Of a stretch of DNA of 57,331 nucleotides, positions 57,308 through 57,331 are shown piece after piece (position 1 is the first letter of the stretch; each line of letters starts with the position of its first letter). Source of the stretch: Loigolactobacillus binensis (GTDB taxonomy: Bacteria; Bacillota; Bacilli; Lactobacillales; Lactobacillaceae). Where the stretch lies: positions 1 to 57,331 of the forward strand of contig NZ_BJDN01000018.1 in NCBI RefSeq assembly GCF_005405165.1, in the 5' to 3' direction. The position numbers were made by a program, and so were the translations under genes. The notes under the pieces were generated by a model. It ran no database searches and had not been told where the DNA came from. It saw nothing but the letters and a program-made list of their open reading frames with translations.

Positions 57308-57331
57308 TTATATGAGAGTTTGATCCTGGCT
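57308..57331 (+). rRNA. 16S ribosomal RNA, 5' end only
   Basis: AGAGTTTGATCCTGGCT at the window edge is the universal 16S 5' sequence (primer 27F region). The mature 5' end is placed about seven bases upstream by analogy with E. coli. The gene continues outside the window. Confidence 0.95.

Overview
The window looks like chromosomal DNA from a low-GC Gram-positive in the family Lactobacillaceae. The evidence is the full set of LAB-type families (ClpE with a CtsR operator, DUF1827, YkuJ, lipoteichoic acid synthase, class II HMG-CoA reductase, T-box controlled trpS), strong AGGAGG ribosome binding sites and frequent TTG starts. Genus and species cannot be fixed from this sequence. Almost everything is core housekeeping DNA. 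The right edge enters the 5' end of a 16S rRNA gene.

Layout. 1-869: gene-free, with a decayed IS200/IS605 tnpA fragment and the regulatory region of the pyruvate dehydrogenase operon. 870-6718: pdhABCD, then a lipoate-protein ligase that can lipoylate the E2 subunit. 6785-10758: GT8 glycosyltransferase, GlsB-like membrane protein, tRNA-Thr(GGU) and the RNA polymerase recycling ATPase HelD. 10875-13051: T-box controlled trpS and a cyclodeaminase-family protein. 13182-17842: polyphosphate cluster ppx-ppk-ppx. 17895-20258: amino-acid (probably cystine) ABC transporter on the minus strand. 20467-29795: HMG-CoA reductase, a P1B-type metal ATPase with an SPC motif, an APC permease, a DUF4828-like protein, and an overlapping set of oxidoreductase, DEAD-box helicase and orphan EIIA(Lac/Cel) genes followed by a DUF3284-like gene.

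30141-31495 is the only clearly accessory region. A tRNA-Arg(CCU) gene is followed, 1.2 kb later, by a direct repeat of its own 3' end. This is the footprint of a site-specific integration whose integrase gene is gone. Inside are short GTAG-type repeats like tyrosine-integrase arm sites, and a compact convergent arrangement: a promoter, two tiny overlapping ORFs (the second hydrophobic then basic), and an opposing promoter that would make an RNA of about 92 nt ending inside the second ORF. It has the architecture of a type I toxin-antitoxin locus but matches no family I recognise. It is the best candidate here for something undescribed.

31586-45471: small ORFs, TetR regulator, flavodoxin, BrkB-like membrane protein, galU, YbjQ, rRNA uracil methyltransferase, recX, DUF402 phosphatase, GNAT, AI-2E family transporter, CorC/HlyC protein, prfC, a MucBP-domain protein without a signal peptide, and DUF1827. 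45695-50542: clpE under CtsR control, a small orphan protein, and ptsHI. 50766-56692: glycolipid and lipoteichoic acid genes (two GT4 glycosyltransferases, a flippase-like membrane protein, ykuJ, LTA synthase). 56852-57331: three tandem promoters, a leader with a boxA-like element, and the start of 16S rRNA.

Many genes are separated by clear intrinsic terminators, often shared by convergent genes. All functional calls come from reading the sequence, without database searches.
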